The notes under the pieces are model-generated. The model was not told the origin of the DNA. It worked only from the letters and a program-made list of their open reading frames with translations, and made no database searches. The position numbers and the translations under genes are program-made. From Styela clava (Eukaryota > Chordata > Ascidiacea > Stolidobranchia > Styelidae), in NCBI RefSeq assembly GCF_964204865.1, contig NW_027556444.1, positions 124,001 through 188,000 of the forward strand: 64,000 bases of DNA. Direction: 5' to 3'. The stretch's first letter is position 1. The number at the start of each line of letters is the position of its first letter. Shown here one piece after another: positions 33,510 to 46,411 of the stretch.

Positions 33510-35752
33510 TAGCAAAATACTAATTTTATCCCATAAAGCCTCTAAACGAAAACGGTTTGACCCATTTATTTTTTTTTTGTTCATCTGTAGAATTTCGTTA
33601 TAGTGCACATGAAAGCTATCTGATGCCAAAGTATGAGCCAGAATCGAAAAATTCATTTGAGGATTCTGAATTGTCCTCCGATAATGAACAAAAACATGCA
33701 GCAAACAACCATGATGCATAAAGCAACATTGAAAGTAGTGTTTAAGATCTTACTACAGATGCTGTTATACCTGTAATATGGACGAATGTGGCTTTCAGCC
33801 ACGAACAAATCTCAGGCAAGACAGATCTTGCACGATCCATCCAGATATCACACTCAATACAATTTTTAAAATTGTTTTCATATACCTTGCTGCTGCAGAT
33901 AGCTTACTACACTAACAAGAGATTGAATATATTTTCTAAGCAAAAAAGAAAAGATCAAAAATAGTCACAACTGATGCACACGATATCAGAAAAATTATTG
34001 GCTGTTTTTTTTCCTTATGAGCTGTATGATTGCCTTGCAATTTGAAAACAATGGAAAATTGTATTTTATCATGAACATACAGTTCTATGTTACCTTACAA
34101 ACATTTTTTTGGAATTCAATTTGCTTGTTGTATATATGTAGAAACTGCTGGTGAGAGATCAAAAACGATTTAATGTTCAATGAATATGCAATAAACATCT
34201 GGAGCGAAACTATCTAAACTTCACTTCGATATATTTACAATTTTGCGGCATGCGGATGCTGTTTTGCAAAACAGAGCTGTGATGAGCACAATTCCATGTG
34301 GATTTGCCGTTTAGATGTTTATTTTGTTGCTGAAAATGAACCGTTACAAAGGCAAAAATATTCCAACTCATTGACCCATTAAATATCAACGAAAAGTAAA
34401 ACAAACTACTAAATAACATTGGGGCGAAAGATTGCAAAAGTCAAATCAAAAATGTTTAAATTGCACACATTAACGTTCAAGAAAGCATACAAATAACCGA
34501 TGCACATTTCAGGGTATGCCAGGCCTATTGATGTTTATCAAATAAGTTAAAAAAAATACTAAGCAAAGTAGTAAAGAGGATCGGCAGCGATAATTCTTTA
34601 TTATAGTCTATTTTTACATTCAATCTGTTGAACGAAAATGTTGGAATATGTATGGTATCATACGCTCATATTCTAAATTTATAACACATTTCCATAGGAT
34701 TTACAAATGACTTGTAGTAAATGACTGAGATGGACTTAGTAGTGTTCGCGTATCTATTTTGGGGGACCAGTGTTCACTTAAATTGAAATATAGTTTAGCG
34801 AAAGAATATTGATTTACGTTCTTCTCCCAAAATGTTAGTGATCTATTTTCAATGATTCTGTTTAGCAGAGGTGTGCTCATGTGGCTGCGGGTTGGAGCCC
34901 CCCTTTGTAAAATATAAAAAAAAATGTATTATATATATAAACGCTTTTTATACCTTCAAAAGACTGTTACAAATTCACGCCTCCCGGCCAGTTACATACA
35001 GTTTAACTTGGCAATTGGAAATTTCATACCCCCATTTAAATTATTGGCTACGGCTCTAAAACAGGCTATTAAACCTCTGATACCACCATAAGTAGTTTCA
35101 ACGAATGCACTTTAAACTCTGAAATATTGGTGACGCCCAATTAAGTACCTTTGATAATAAGATATTTAAATCTAAGTCGATATTACATGTAAAGTATTTG
35201 TGAATCGTTTACAGAAATATTGATGCTTTTAGATGCCTTGATTGATCCTTCAGGAGGTGAATCTTTTGACAAAAATCCATGGAACTACCATTTTGAGATT
35301 AATTGAAACTAATAAATATAACTTGAACATTATTTTAAAATTGGGATTAAAACTGATGCTCAGGTCAACAAATACGCTCCTCCGGCTGGTTTACAGATAT
35401 ATACATTTGGTCAGATAGTTCACAATGTGCGGTCATCTTTAATTTTATAGGTAACCTAAACTTCTACACATATCTGATATTTAACACTTGCAAGTATTTT
35501 TGCAAACTCATTTCACCTATACTTTTCATTATTCGAAGTTCGCTTTAAAACATAAATATTAAACATTGTATTCGTCGTGTAAACCAAGCCAATAAACGTA
35601 AACAAATGGAATACAGCACTGAAATGTTGAGACTGTTGAGACAATTATCAGTACGCAATTAAATGGGTTTTCTTATTCTAGTTGAAAAAATTACATCGAT
35701 GAAGTATTCGACCACGGCTGACAACAGTTTGTTGATAATGATATTCGTTTAC
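33510..35752 (+). pseudogene. worn array unit U7, transposase relic and A-like 3' part
   Basis: The acidic N-terminal transposase part is readable near 33,655 (FEDSELSSDNEQKHAAN), then the CTTGCTGCTGCAGATAGCTT block at 33,880. The DDE region is deleted: near 34,020 it jumps to the 3' part (CATCTGGAGCGAAACTATCT at 34,196). At 35,215-35,350 it matches the A-only block of 8,340-8,480. It is older than A1/A2, with many substitutions. It ends at about 35,752 within the sequence equivalent to 15,828, precisely where the left inverted arm starts. Confidence 0.7.
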
Positions 35753-36815
35753 GTATGTTCGTCGAAAATCATCGACAAAATGGTATAATAATTTTTTCCC
35801 CTTTGTGGTACATTCGAGTAAACTGACTTCTATAATGATAGACTAATCTATCGGTTAATATTGTGAAGATTGGGGCCCGCGTTTAAGCAGGTTTAAACCG
35901 GCCGATGCACGTTAGGGTTATAGCGTCAATTGTTTGTTCCCAATAACAAATAAATTTTATCGAACTCAATATACATTAAAATTCCTCTAATCAAATTAAC
36001 TGCAGAAACTTCCCAGCATTGCATCATACTTAATGGGTCATCCATTTCAGTCTTAAATGTCCCAAATCGATGCCGAATATACTGTTAGAAATTCTTCCGA
36101 ACCTTCTCCTCGTCGTGGTTTTATCCAAGAAAATACTAAAAGGGTTTCAGAGGTAACTAAAAAATTGACACCGTATGCAGTATCATTTATTTGGAATGAC
36201 ATATTGAAAGTATTCTAACTACTAATACCAAGCTCTTGGGTAAACAATACCCATATAAGTTATTAAGTCAATTTCTAGGCGGGAACAACATCTATCACAA
36301 TAGGTGATATATTGACCAAAATAGTTGCTAACGTATTGAAGTTACCGTTATTAGGAACCTCTTCTTACAAGGTTAATATTCTACCCGACCTTTAGTGCAT
36401 TTTATTGATAATAGCAATGATAGTCATTGCACAAGTATTTTCGGATGTAAATACTTATGTGGGTATTCATTTTTTTTCAACTTTCACGCCAGGTCGTATA
36501 TTCATTTCAAATTGACGGTTTTACAACTACGTCATTATACTTTGAATCATGCTGATATACATCTAAGACCCACATCCAAGCCTTATTGACAATTTCAACC
36601 CTATTGATTGTACAGAAGCATACAATAAATTACCTAGGGGGTCCTCAAGGATACGTCAATATCAACAATGTATCATGTTTACCTTATTTGAGAACGAACA
36701 TTAAGTTAGCAAACCCTATGTAAAACAGATAGCACACCAGACACCGATATCAGTGCTATCCCATATGAAGTGAAAGACTTCTGTTCACGCCCTCTTTCCT
36801 TAATTTACTGAGTAT

Positions 36816-37136
36816 TTATAAGCTTTCTTTGAATTTATCTCCCAATTGGGCTGCTATTTGGACAGTCTGTTTCATCAAAATACTTTTCCTAAAACTGAGA
36901 CAAAGAATTTCCTGAATACAACGGCTAAGGTAATAATAGGCAAGTAACAAATCTCGCAAGTAACAAATGATCAACCTAAACTCGTGCAAACCAATAGACA
37001 AGGCCAGGCGATCAAATTTATCGATTAGACAATTCCTCAGGAATGAATATTTTACTTTATCGTTATACAGTATTAAAACCCTCACCAGCCGGTCGTTCTG
37101 GTGCCATTTTACTTGGGTAATTTTTTGGTTAACCAT
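36816..37136 (-). other. 106-codon frame in the left arm, unrecognised
   Basis: An open frame on the minus strand with alternating basic and hydrophobic stretches (YNDKVKYSFLRNCLIDKFDR, LAYYYLSRCIQEILCLSF). The corresponding part of the right arm (about 60,050-60,380) is not open in the same frame, so it is not conserved between the arms and is probably a chance frame. Recorded because it is the longest frame in the arms. Confidence 0.2.
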
Positions 37137-38573
37137 TAGATCCTAAAGCTTCACTCATGGGTTTTTATTAGCGTGTGAAAGATCTCTATTCAGCAATATA
37201 TGTAAAACGCACTCACCTAAAAAAAAAAAAAATTTCGCAAAAATTCCAAAATTTCTATTGAACTTGCGAGATTTGGCCTATTAGAGGGTTAATAATTATT
37301 CCTAATTAATTAATTTTTATTTCAACGTTGTCTTGTGTTATTTTCCAACAGAACAACACCACACCACAACTATTAAAGCAAGAATCGTTACTCTAAAATT
37401 CACGATTGTATTTGCAGAATTTTTGAGTTCAAGGCTTCAATTGACAATTTTGATGACGTCACACCTCTAATTAGTGCCTACGCCCCCCTAAATGCCATAA
37501 ATGTTGGTATTTCCGACGGAAATGCGCGTAGAAAGACGTAAACATTCTAATGCGCGCCGCTACGCGTCAAAATTACAATTAATTTTACGTTTTTTTCACG
37601 TTTAAAAAATCTTGATACCTCTGCCAAGTATGGTGCAGTCGAAATCATATTTATCAAAACATCACAGCGCCAGGGATGATATGTATGACTGAAAATACAT
37701 GCTAAACCAATAAGTCATTATTAAAGAGGTAATGTTATTGACTTCCTGTCTGAGTCGCATTAACAATTTCACACATCTGAATGGCGATTTTGAAATCAAT
37801 GCTATTTATACGATTCGCACTCTGCGTCACGGCTGGAGTCTCTTTTTCGTGAAATATACAACTCTACTATAGTACATTGACTGTAAAACACCATTAATAC
37901 TATTTAGAGTTGGACTAGGCATAATAATACTGAGTATATGCCATCCGACTGTGTTGGGTCCAGTCAAATTACATGCAGCATGTCATTCTCACTTTCTCAG
38001 TTTGTGTAGCTTTTTTTTTGGGAACCCCAAACTAACCCAATTCGTGCAAAAATAGTGTAACAAAATTAATCGTGACTTTGCAATTATGAAATTTGTTGAA
38101 ATCTTTATTTCGAAATAAACGAAAATATGTAGATATTCAGCAGAAACTAGGTATTGACAAAACTTGAACAAATCGTACATTCTGTAGTGTCGGTTATAGG
38201 CGAGCGAAGTCTGTTTATACACTGTTTACTGGCCAAGTTTAACAGATAGGCGCAGCTACAGGTGCCTAAGGTGTCCATCTATTAATGGTTCACTTAAGCA
38301 CAAATTAGGTTCTAGCTGAAAACTTGTCGCCGTGAGAACAACTGATTTAAGTCGTTCCAAGTAAGCACATTTCAAGCGTGATACAATACAACGTTAATAT
38401 CAAATGTTTTAAAATCGTATAAGTAGCACACGTACAAGTCAATTACGGTAAATGCTAACTTGAGCAACCGGTATACAGCTCCAAACCAAGTATTAAGTAC
38501 AGCATACATCATCATTGCCATTGAGAGCACGAGACAAAACGTGTTTGACTATTAACATCTATACCTATATATA

Positions 38574-38632
38574 CTAATTAAAAACACTATAACACTACTA
38601 AAATACCACTAAAACACTATTAAAAACAATAA
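38574..38632. repeat. irregular AAAACACTA-type minisatellite
   Basis: Short repeats of TAAAACACTAT/ACACTACTAAAATAC type follow one another. The right arm has a shorter inverted counterpart near 59,140-59,170, showing repeat-number change after the duplication. Confidence 0.5.
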
Positions 38633-38740
38633 ATTTTTGATTTCTTGAATATGCCTTATCGCCCTCAACATATAATAATAAACTTCAATCTTATCCTAGA
38701 AATATGGTGTTTACTTATCTTGTAGGTCCATTCTTCAGAT

Positions 38741-39001
38741 TCATCGTTCATGCATTCGCAATTCTATAGAACGTGTATCTTCTGGTATTAACCCCTGAAA
38801 TGAAAACACGGCGTACTTTATTATATTACTCTTCCCAACATATCACAAGAAACCAAGGATATTTTACACTACTTATAGTGAAAAATAATACGTATAAAAC
38901 ACATACATGTCAAAGGAAGTTCATCGTCGTACCTCGCCGAAGTTCAAGTTTTCACCTTCTTTAGAATGTTTGCAATACAATGTTTTTTCAAATTCCTGCT
39001 C
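38741..39001 (-). other. possible two-exon gene end in the left arm
   Basis: On the minus strand, after an acceptor at 39,002 (ATCTCAG), 69 bases read EQEFEKTLYCKHSKEGEN to a GT donor at 38,932. After an intron of about 138 bases ending TTTCATTTCAG, the frame continues GLIPEDTRSIELRMHER and stops. Both splice borders and the phase fit. In the right arm the same exons exist at 58,760-58,821 and from 58,961 on the plus strand, with both splice sites kept, but the first exon is 7 bases shorter, so the frame is lost. The family was not recognised. It could be the last exons of an old duplicated gene. Confidence 0.3.
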
Positions 39002-39675
39002 CTGAGATGAAAAACAAGTACGGCTATAAAACATTGTATTGTAATGTTCAGTGAAACTTTAGGCAAGGATTTTTTAGAATCATTATATATATAATTTTAC
39101 GCATAGAATGAGTATGAGTTATAAAATACATATAAAATAACTAACTTTACATGTCATTGGCGAAGACGACACAAACGTCTGGAGCAAACGTGAACACGAC
39201 CGAAATGACCGTGTGCCTGCAAGGTTAAAATCAAAAGAGATTGAACACGTGTAACGACGGAATTATGGGTGATTGTGGTCGGAGTCGATGTGCATGACTA
39301 ATATAGTTGGAACGCCATGATTAAAACATTTCATAATTTGAATTGAATAAATTGAATCTTTCTGAGCAAACCAATACCTAACCTAGTAACTAGAGAACGT
39401 ATGAGATGGCTTGTCTGCCGCAGAACCAATGTTCAAAATCACATCCACTATTCATCGATTTTGTAGATTTATATCGGTGACCCGTCAAACCGCGCATATT
39501 ACAGCAAAAACATACTGACATTTCAGTGTTGAAAATTGTCATATTGCCCACTTCAATTTAATTCATCAGAAAATGAACCATTACAAATAGCTCAGGTGTG
39601 CACCCTTGGCAACAATGGTATTACAACTTTTATGACTATATATTAAAACTATATATTCAATTCGTTATTTTAGAG

Positions 39676-39800
39676 CAGTGGTTCCCAACCACCGTGCTAA
39701 TGTGCCGCGAAATAATTTTGGTGTGCCGCGAAGAGATTTCATTTTTGAATGTATTCCAAGTGATTCCAAGTCCCAATACCATGAATTATTCCCGCCAGGC
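39676..39800 (+). mobile_element. hAT-type end at the inner border of the left arm
   Basis: CAGTGGTTCCCAACCACCGT followed by GTGCCGCGAAATAATTTTGG: a common hAT terminus with GTGCCGCG subterminal repeats. The right arm has the mirrored copy ending at 58,103 (ACGGTGGTTGGGAACAACTG). Arm similarity ends about 110 bases further in, so this element marks the inner limits of both arms. No matching second end of the element was found. Confidence 0.6.
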
Positions 39801-40239
39801 ATAACAGTCCTACTGACATTCACCATTATTATTCTAAACCTGTTACTAAATGCAGTGTATGTTATATTTACATGAATAAAATCACAAGTATCTGATCTTA
39901 TTTATTTATTATTTCATAAAAAAACTGGATTAATGTGGGGAAAATCAAATCTAACACACAGTGAACTCACAACAATCATTACACAATTCAAATAAGTCTT
40001 GAAAAATGTTTTGTTTTAGGGGAGATAATAATATTTTTTTTATAAGCATATTTTTTGTGCATACTGCTCGTTTGTATGAAACAAATGAGCAAAAATTGGT
40101 TATTATCAAAGAATGGTATGTGTCACTGCGTCAAAACCTCAAAATAATTTTTGGATTGCGCTATAGATGCGATTATCACATTCGTCCCGGGTAAGAAAAT
40201 ATGATTACATTCATATTAATTAGGAAAGTTTTATTTATA
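39801..40239. other. core sequence, no gene seen
   Basis: AT-rich. A 62-codon plus-strand frame (40,006-40,194) has no recognisable motif. Confidence 0.4.
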
Positions 40240-41460
40240 ACCCTAAACAGGAGTTCTTTCACACATCTGTCTGTTGCAAATTTTGTAGAGTTGCCAAAAG
40301 TGAGGTAGCGAGCCTGGAAACCGAATTTCCGGAATACAAAAGAAGCATGCACTCACTTATCTTCACCATTCCCAAGGCATCATCCAAAACGCTGCTTGTA
40401 TATTTTCTATACTCTAGGAGGAGTCACTTTGCATTATTTATTTTCATGTTTTTAATTCGAGATGTGAAATTTATTTAGAACTATTTTATCTGAAAATGAC
40501 TAAAACCGATCGCTTGTTACAGTTGAAGCCTGTCAATATTTTCATGCAAAACAATTTAATGCGCAATTATCATTATCTTGATCAAAGATACATCACATTT
40601 TCATACTAAGCCAGAAATAATATATACATAGGTCACATTTGCTGGCATAACAATTGAATGTATAGGGTAGGGCTACTCAACTGTCGGACCGCAATTCGAA
40701 CCGCAAATTTCAAATTTTCCACTGATCTACAGACGAGATGAATGTGAGTGACATCATAGATGTGTCTCAAAGTATCGACCTACTTGTTTACTTCCGTGAC
40801 GTTATCTAATCACCAAGATGTCAACGGTGGCATTATGATTTAAATTTTAACTGCCGTTCAGATTCTTTTCAGTTAGATTTTCACACACGATGGCAAATAT
40901 CAGCCTGTTTTGAGTTATTTTTGTAACTATCTTCTGTGTTTTCAGTTTTTATTCATAAATCAAATCGCCTTCTCAGCAAATAATGGTACGATATATTTTA
41001 AATTTTCAGTACTAGAAAACGATTGAAAACTCAAAAAATTCGTTTTGAATTTTCTCTGAGTCCTGTGCGGCCGGATAATTCATTGCAAACTTTGATAACT
41101 TATTTCACTAAATGGAACACTTTATTAAAATATCGAAATACTTTATTCAGTCAAGCCTGTCTGTATTTGTAACGATTGGTCGTCTATGTTGGTAAAGTTT
41201 GCTCAGTTAGATAACAAAGGCCTAGCCTATAGCCGTACCAGTAACGAAGATCGAGATTCGTGTCCATACATTTGATCATTGGTCTCTTGTATTTGATTTT
41301 ATAATACGTTTGTAGTTGGTTGATGAAATATATTTTAAAAAAGTACATTACTTGGTGATTTTGAAGTTTTTTAAACGGATGTTTTGTGTAGCCCAGGTAT
41401 TGGGTACCTAAAAATCATATTTGATGTCATTTCGTCATGGAAATAACCAGAAAAATATTT
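40195..41460 (-). repeat. inverted stray copy of the array-unit 3' end plus head
   Basis: Read on the minus strand it matches about 16,940-17,950: the AATCACCAAGTA part at 41,360, the GGTACGGCTA...GGCCT part at 41,230, the TGACATCTTGGTGATTAG stretch at 40,820, GATGTATCTTTGATCAAGAT near 40,590, and the head motif GCTACCTCACTTTTGGCAAC near 40,290-40,310. It is clearly diverged and lies outside the array, inside the inverted-arm region, in opposite orientation. Confidence 0.7.
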
Positions 41461-41949
41461 TGACATATATATCGTTTCAGCACTAACGTAATATATTGAC
41501 TAGTGTAGTAGTGTCATGACTATATGAGACAGTCAGTAGACAGGATTGATATTGGTACTGTAGTTGCATGGTGTTCTTGATAATCTAGTCTAAATTGTTA
41601 TTTAGCTTCAGTCAGTTGTTCGATTTCGACAAAATTAAATAAATGACTATGAACTTCCTTAAATTGACTTTATCTTTTTGTTCGGGAGTATCCGCTTACG
41701 ATCTCTTAATTAATAGGCTTCATAGACAACTAAATATCCTCTGAGGAATCTATTAGCCTGCCTAGGTTAGCTTACTTGCTTACCGATGTTTTTGCCTAAC
41801 AAGCAATATACTATGCCGCATTATCTTTTTGTAAACAGTAACACACAAATTGCTTCCTGAAATCGGGGAATTCAGTATAAATGAATTAATATTGCGATAT
41901 TACACTCATGTCCCTCGCATTTACCGAAATTTGGTAATCGATCAGTCTG
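41461..41949. other. core sequence, no gene seen
   Basis: AT-rich interspersed sequence between the stray unit fragment and the next hAT piece. No long frames and no recognised repeats. Confidence 0.35.
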
Positions 41950-42835
41950 CAGTGTTGCGGGGGGCGTTTTGTAAATACGAGATTGAAAAAAAAAGATGAC
42001 CAATTCGAAAAGATTTTTCAACTTGATATGGGGGGAAAAGTACCTGTTCTTGGAAAACAATTGACGTTTGCGATGCCATTTTTGTTTAAATCACCGATTG
42101 TTTTCGTCAGCGTGACGTGTTATTTAAGCCGTAAAAATCGTTATTTCGGTGTTTATCAGAAATTTTCCTCGACATGTAATCGGGCAGTTTACAGCACATT
42201 TTTATGTCCGCGGATTTCCGTTGTATTTTGAAGTAATTTTGCTTTTATTTTATTGACCCGATCGCAGATTTAATTTATTACAATTAAATAAACAAAGCAA
42301 CCATTTCAAATACGTATATCGGTCATAGATTGAATATTTTGTTCAACAGAAAAACCATTACATAATTGTTGAAAAAGTCAGCAAAATACATGTTCATCGA
42401 GTCGAAATCCCCGCGTTACGGCTTCTGAATCAGTGGCGTAATCTCGACATCTTACGTGTCTTATATATATAAACGTTTAAGCAGAAAATACATTAACACG
42501 CAAAAAACATACGTTTGTTGCGTGCTTTGTTTCACTTAAAACTTAGTTTAACTTCACCAGGTATTGCAAACAAAGCGGAAAACGGAGAATGTATGATGAC
42601 CACTATTTGAGTATGGTTTTATGCGTACGACAGAGAATAACGAAGTTGTACTCCGATGAGTTTTATGCCTAAACAATCAGAGCAATGATGCTATGAGACT
42701 AACACTATTACAGCGCCATCTTAACATAAAACACTAGCGCATTACAAAAGCAGATTTCCAAAGAAAAAAAGGGGGGCGCGAAGTTTGTAAATTTTTTCAA
42801 AGGGGGGCGCGACTCAAAAAGTTCAAGAACCACTG
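41950..42835. mobile_element. composite of two H1 hAT pieces in opposite senses
   Basis: 41,950-42,470 matches the H1 interior in the plus sense (compare 10,630-11,400 and 48,884-49,150). 42,480-42,835 matches the H1 left end in the minus sense, finishing AAAAAGTTCAAGAACCACTG. The two meet near 42,470 around CGTAATCTCGAC. Such head-to-head pieces can come from insertion of one copy into another or from inversion. A minus-strand frame with LLRNTRSV (42,708-42,908) is not a recognised transposase part. Confidence 0.65.
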
Positions 42836-44413
42836 CTCTAGTGTATATTTTCAGGATGCTGGTAAAGAAATATGTTACGGATCGTGTATTCCTTAATAAT
42901 AATATCATAGGAATGCCGTAGGGGGGTATGAACTAAATTGTCATGAGATGAAACAAAAAATTATGTATCTCTAACCCCGACGATGCGTCAAGCAAGCAAC
43001 TACCGGATATGTTTAAATAATTCTTACTGGTATTTTAGCCCACTTTTGTTCTATGTAGTCATAAATTCAAATTTGTTACGTCTCTTTACAACTCGAGTCA
43101 TAAGCAAAATTCTTGATCGAAACTATGTTCCGAGGTTTCTAAAAGATGAAAATTTCTGGTTTAAACAATAAAATTTGTAATTGAAGTCGATTTACCTTAT
43201 TCGAATCTGCATGTACTGTAATAATTCTACTAGAAAGCGCATAGCTCACGAGTCACATTGTTTGGAACAATAAAAATAAATAATCAGATAAGAACTTTTG
43301 GTGAAATGAAAACCTTCGAAATCCTCATTCTCTTTATTACTAGTTTGCATGTGTTTCGTGAACCGTTGCATGGCAGGATTTGTTATCGGTTATTGACATT
43401 GTTAATTCTAAACAATGAAATGAAAAAAAAAACGTGTGCAATTTATTTTAGATCGTCGAAATGTTGTAATTAGTTTTTGCAAGTAGTTATATGCCACTTA
43501 TTTAATTGTCTAACATTTATATTCAGCGTTACCACCGTCCAAATAGCATCAATTTAGACCTGTGGTATTGATCCAAACTATGTTCTGATGTGTTCACTTT
43601 TCCACATCTATGTTACATCGCTTGAATATGCGAGCACTCTGATTTCGTATAGCTAGAAACTAATTTGTGACGAAAGACGGACCCTTTTTTATTGGCCTAT
43701 ACGCTTCTATCTTTTTGAGAGTAAAATTCAACCATTCTTATATTCTTCGTTTGGGGCACAGTCAAGTCGTCCTACTACTCAATAATGCAATTTTACATAC
43801 TTTATTGTATTTTCGTTTTTTATAATTAATTTTCAATTATTCTAGAGTTGGGTTAATTGCGCGATAGAATTCACCACGTATATTTTCGATGATAACAGAA
43901 CTTCCCAACAATTGGAAAACAATGAAAAGATATGTGTTTAATATATTTTAATTCAATGTGAAGACAAGTGCATAAAGTGCTCCCGTGCAACGTGATATAA
44001 GTCAAAATTTTAAAAGAAGTATACGGGCATTAGGCATGTCTCATTTCCAATGAGCATCAGATACTTTGCGACGCTAAACAACCGTTAAAATTCCAATTGT
44101 TATTACTGATATCAATCAAAAAGTATAAAAAATTATGTTTTCTAATTTATTCTTCGCATAGAAATTATTTAAAATAAATGTGCAATTCCGTGCAATTCCG
44201 ATCTAAATCAATGATCAGGCAAAACAAAGCAAGAAGGGTCAAAGTTATATATGTGAGTTATATAACTTATATTGTTAAAACTTATTTGTTCTCATCTACT
44301 CGAAACTGAGTTTTTAAGTCTCTTTTTCAACTAATTTGAGAATTTTTAATGTTAGAATTACATTTAAAAATAAATTAATTAATTATGTGATGAACACCGT
44401 CAACGATCAAACG
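42836..44413. other. stretch without a gene
   Basis: AT-rich. Short frames at 42,983-43,171 and 43,258-43,473 carry no recognised motifs. It is the 3' flank of the minus-strand monooxygenase-like gene; a polyadenylation-type AATAAA is not obvious close to the stop at 44,414 on the minus strand. Confidence 0.4.
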
Positions 44414-44798
44414 CTAATAATAGTAGAATAAACAGAAAAATAATACAAGTATATGAAAAAGCTGAGGCGATTTTATGGCATAACCATGGCTGGTCGTAAT
44501 TACTGGTTCAATTGTTGTGCTTGTAACCTGACATTCTTTCACTGGAGGTGTGTACTGAGTTGTTATATTAACTGAAAGGTATGTTGATATCGTCTGGAAT
44601 GCAGATGCCAAAAATCATATCAGTGGCTATTGTTAATATACCAATATTCAATTTCTACTTCATCTGAGTTTTAAGGTCAAACAGCAAGTATAAAAAACTT
44701 ACTGTTTGACTGGCGTTTCCTGTTTGGCACCATAGTTGATGTTCTGCAGAATTGTAAAAATCTTCAAATTCTTCAATGCGTTGCTGTGTCCAGTTGAG
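44414..44798 (-). pseudogene. last two exons of the MOXD1-like gene
   Basis: Exon 44,798-44,703 reads LNWTQQRIEEFEDFYNSAEH then QLWCQTG, like the family's WTxExxxxL...HxxxC end. After the intron, from about 44,593, the frame reads on through a Thr-rich linker (VTSTTIEPVITTS) to a hydrophobic tail (LFHILVLFFCLFYYY) and a stop. The tail suggests a C-terminal membrane anchor or GPI-signal-like end. The acceptor at 44,594 is inferred from phase; two other AG sites lie close by. Confidence 0.65.
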
Positions 44799-45744
44799 CT
44801 TATTATCACAATGACGAAATGTTAGATAAAGGTTATAATTTTTAACATTTGTATCCTATGACTTGTTATAATAGAAGATCACAAAATCCATAGCTTCCTA
44901 GATAGAACTTCACCAGTATCAATCGATAGACGAAGATGTGCTACAAATTTTCTCCGTAAAATGGTAATACGTTAGAAATGGATGGAAAGCGGGAGTGCGA
45001 GGTGTCCAAAAGCCCTCAAAGCGAGTTGTATTTCAGAATGTAAAGTTACCTTCCCTATACCTGTCACATTTTTAGCCTATAATTCATATATTTAATTGCC
45101 ATTCAGAATCGTAATCTGGAGTGTATTAAACCTCCGATTATTGCTGTTTGAGGTAGTAAGGCTTCATCATCTTGTCAAAAATGTTTATTAGGGAGAAAAC
45201 AATTTTATCACAAAAATTAAAACTGTTATTCCAATAATAAAATATTTAGAAATATTCAAAATGATATTAACGAAGCCAATTGCAATTCGATAAAGTGGCC
45301 AGTGTCTTAAAATATAAAAAATAAAATTGAAGTATTCCGAACTATTATTCAATGATCAACGAGAGGGAATTTTTGCCATCGTACAAATGATTACTCAATT
45401 TTACACAGGTAACGAAACAAGAAGTCAATGGTGGGTCGTGGCAGGTGCTAGGAGACGCACGCCTTATCATGAAAATTGATTCTTTTTTGCCACTGCTTCT
45501 TTGTTTTAAAATACTAGCGAACACAGTAGTTTACTTCAATCATATGGAAAAAGGTTATTATTGTACATTTAATAACTAGCTGCTTATTATTTTAATTAAC
45601 AAGTTAGTCGAGTCCCCTCGAAATCGCTATCAAATTCTAAACATTATAGTAGTCGAAACCTAAAATACAATGTTCTCATTAAAAATCAACGTATGAAAGT
45701 CAGATACTCTCCAATGTTTGTATTATTTCAAGCATTGATTTTAC

Positions 45745-46411
45745 CTCACTCATGTATTCCAAAACGGTCTTTCCATTTATATCAGCAGGTTCAGTCATTT
45801 TGTAATCCGAGAGGTGAAATCCCGAAGTCTTGTCAATTCTTTGAAACATAGTTTGTTATGACAAATATGATGAATATCGAAATACAAAATATGAGTGAAA
45901 TAAAAATTATTCTTACTTTTGTACCATTGTTGAATCAATTCCTAAATATGACCATGACGTGTTTTGAGGCACAGTAGAGGTGCAGAATACTAAATTTATT
46001 CTAGGATAGTACAAAACAAAAGATTCGCACATTTCTTGAAGAGTTCCCAGTCCCCCCTACAAAATATAAATTTTGAATACTTTTTATTTAATATTGATGG
46101 TTGTTGCATTTTAGTGAGTATTTGAATCTATGAGATTTGATTTACTAAGATTATCTGAGTAAGTATCAAGGATTTAGATTTCATAAACTCATGTTATAGT
46201 AACAATTATTGAAGGAGCATATATATAGTATATTGTTATTAGAACTTAACCGACCTCTGTCATCACTGTTCGATCTTTCGTGCTATAATCACATTCCATT
46301 TGAAGATAATCTGTATTTTTGATGATAACTCCCGGATTGAGATATCTGGATTCTTGGTAATTGAAATCGTAATTTTCATCATTGGCTAGATACGGAAGTT
46401 CAACTCCATTT
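45745..46411 (-). pseudogene. C-terminal copper-domain exons of the MOXD1-like gene
   Basis: Exon 46,411-46,255 reads NGVELPYLANDENYDFNYQE, SRYLNPGVIIKNTD and CDYSTKDRTVMTE, matching the family's YDFNFQExxxL...GDxLxxxCxYxTKDRxxxTxGG block. Exon 46,056-45,917 reads GGLGTLQEMCESFVLYYPRI then NLVFCTS, matching GGLxTxxEMCxSxLLYYPRIxLxxC. Exon 45,838-45,745 reads IDKTSGFHLSDYKMTEPADI. All three are open, in phase across three introns, and have no damage, which speaks for recent function or selection. Confidence 0.8.

Larger units (their letters stand above)
35755..39800 (+). repeat. left arm of a large inverted duplication
   Basis: Read forward it matches the reverse of 57,990-61,245 over almost its whole length, with gaps. 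Sample anchors: TGTGGTACATTCGAGTAAAC (35,815) with 61,178-61,197; GGGAACAACATCTATCACAA (36,281) with 60,820-60,839; CAGACACCGATATCAGTGCT (36,740) with 60,480-60,499; AATTTGTGTTTAGTGAGCC on the right arm with 38,290; CGTTCATGCATTCGCAATTC (38,746) with 58,985-59,004. Identity is roughly 75-85% by eye. It contains small frames but no recognised gene. The inner end is close to 39,800. Confidence 0.8.

Noticed and set aside
37221..37240. Poly-A run as a retroposon tail
   Set aside because: No target duplication or upstream retroposon body was seen, and the right arm lacks a convincing equivalent.
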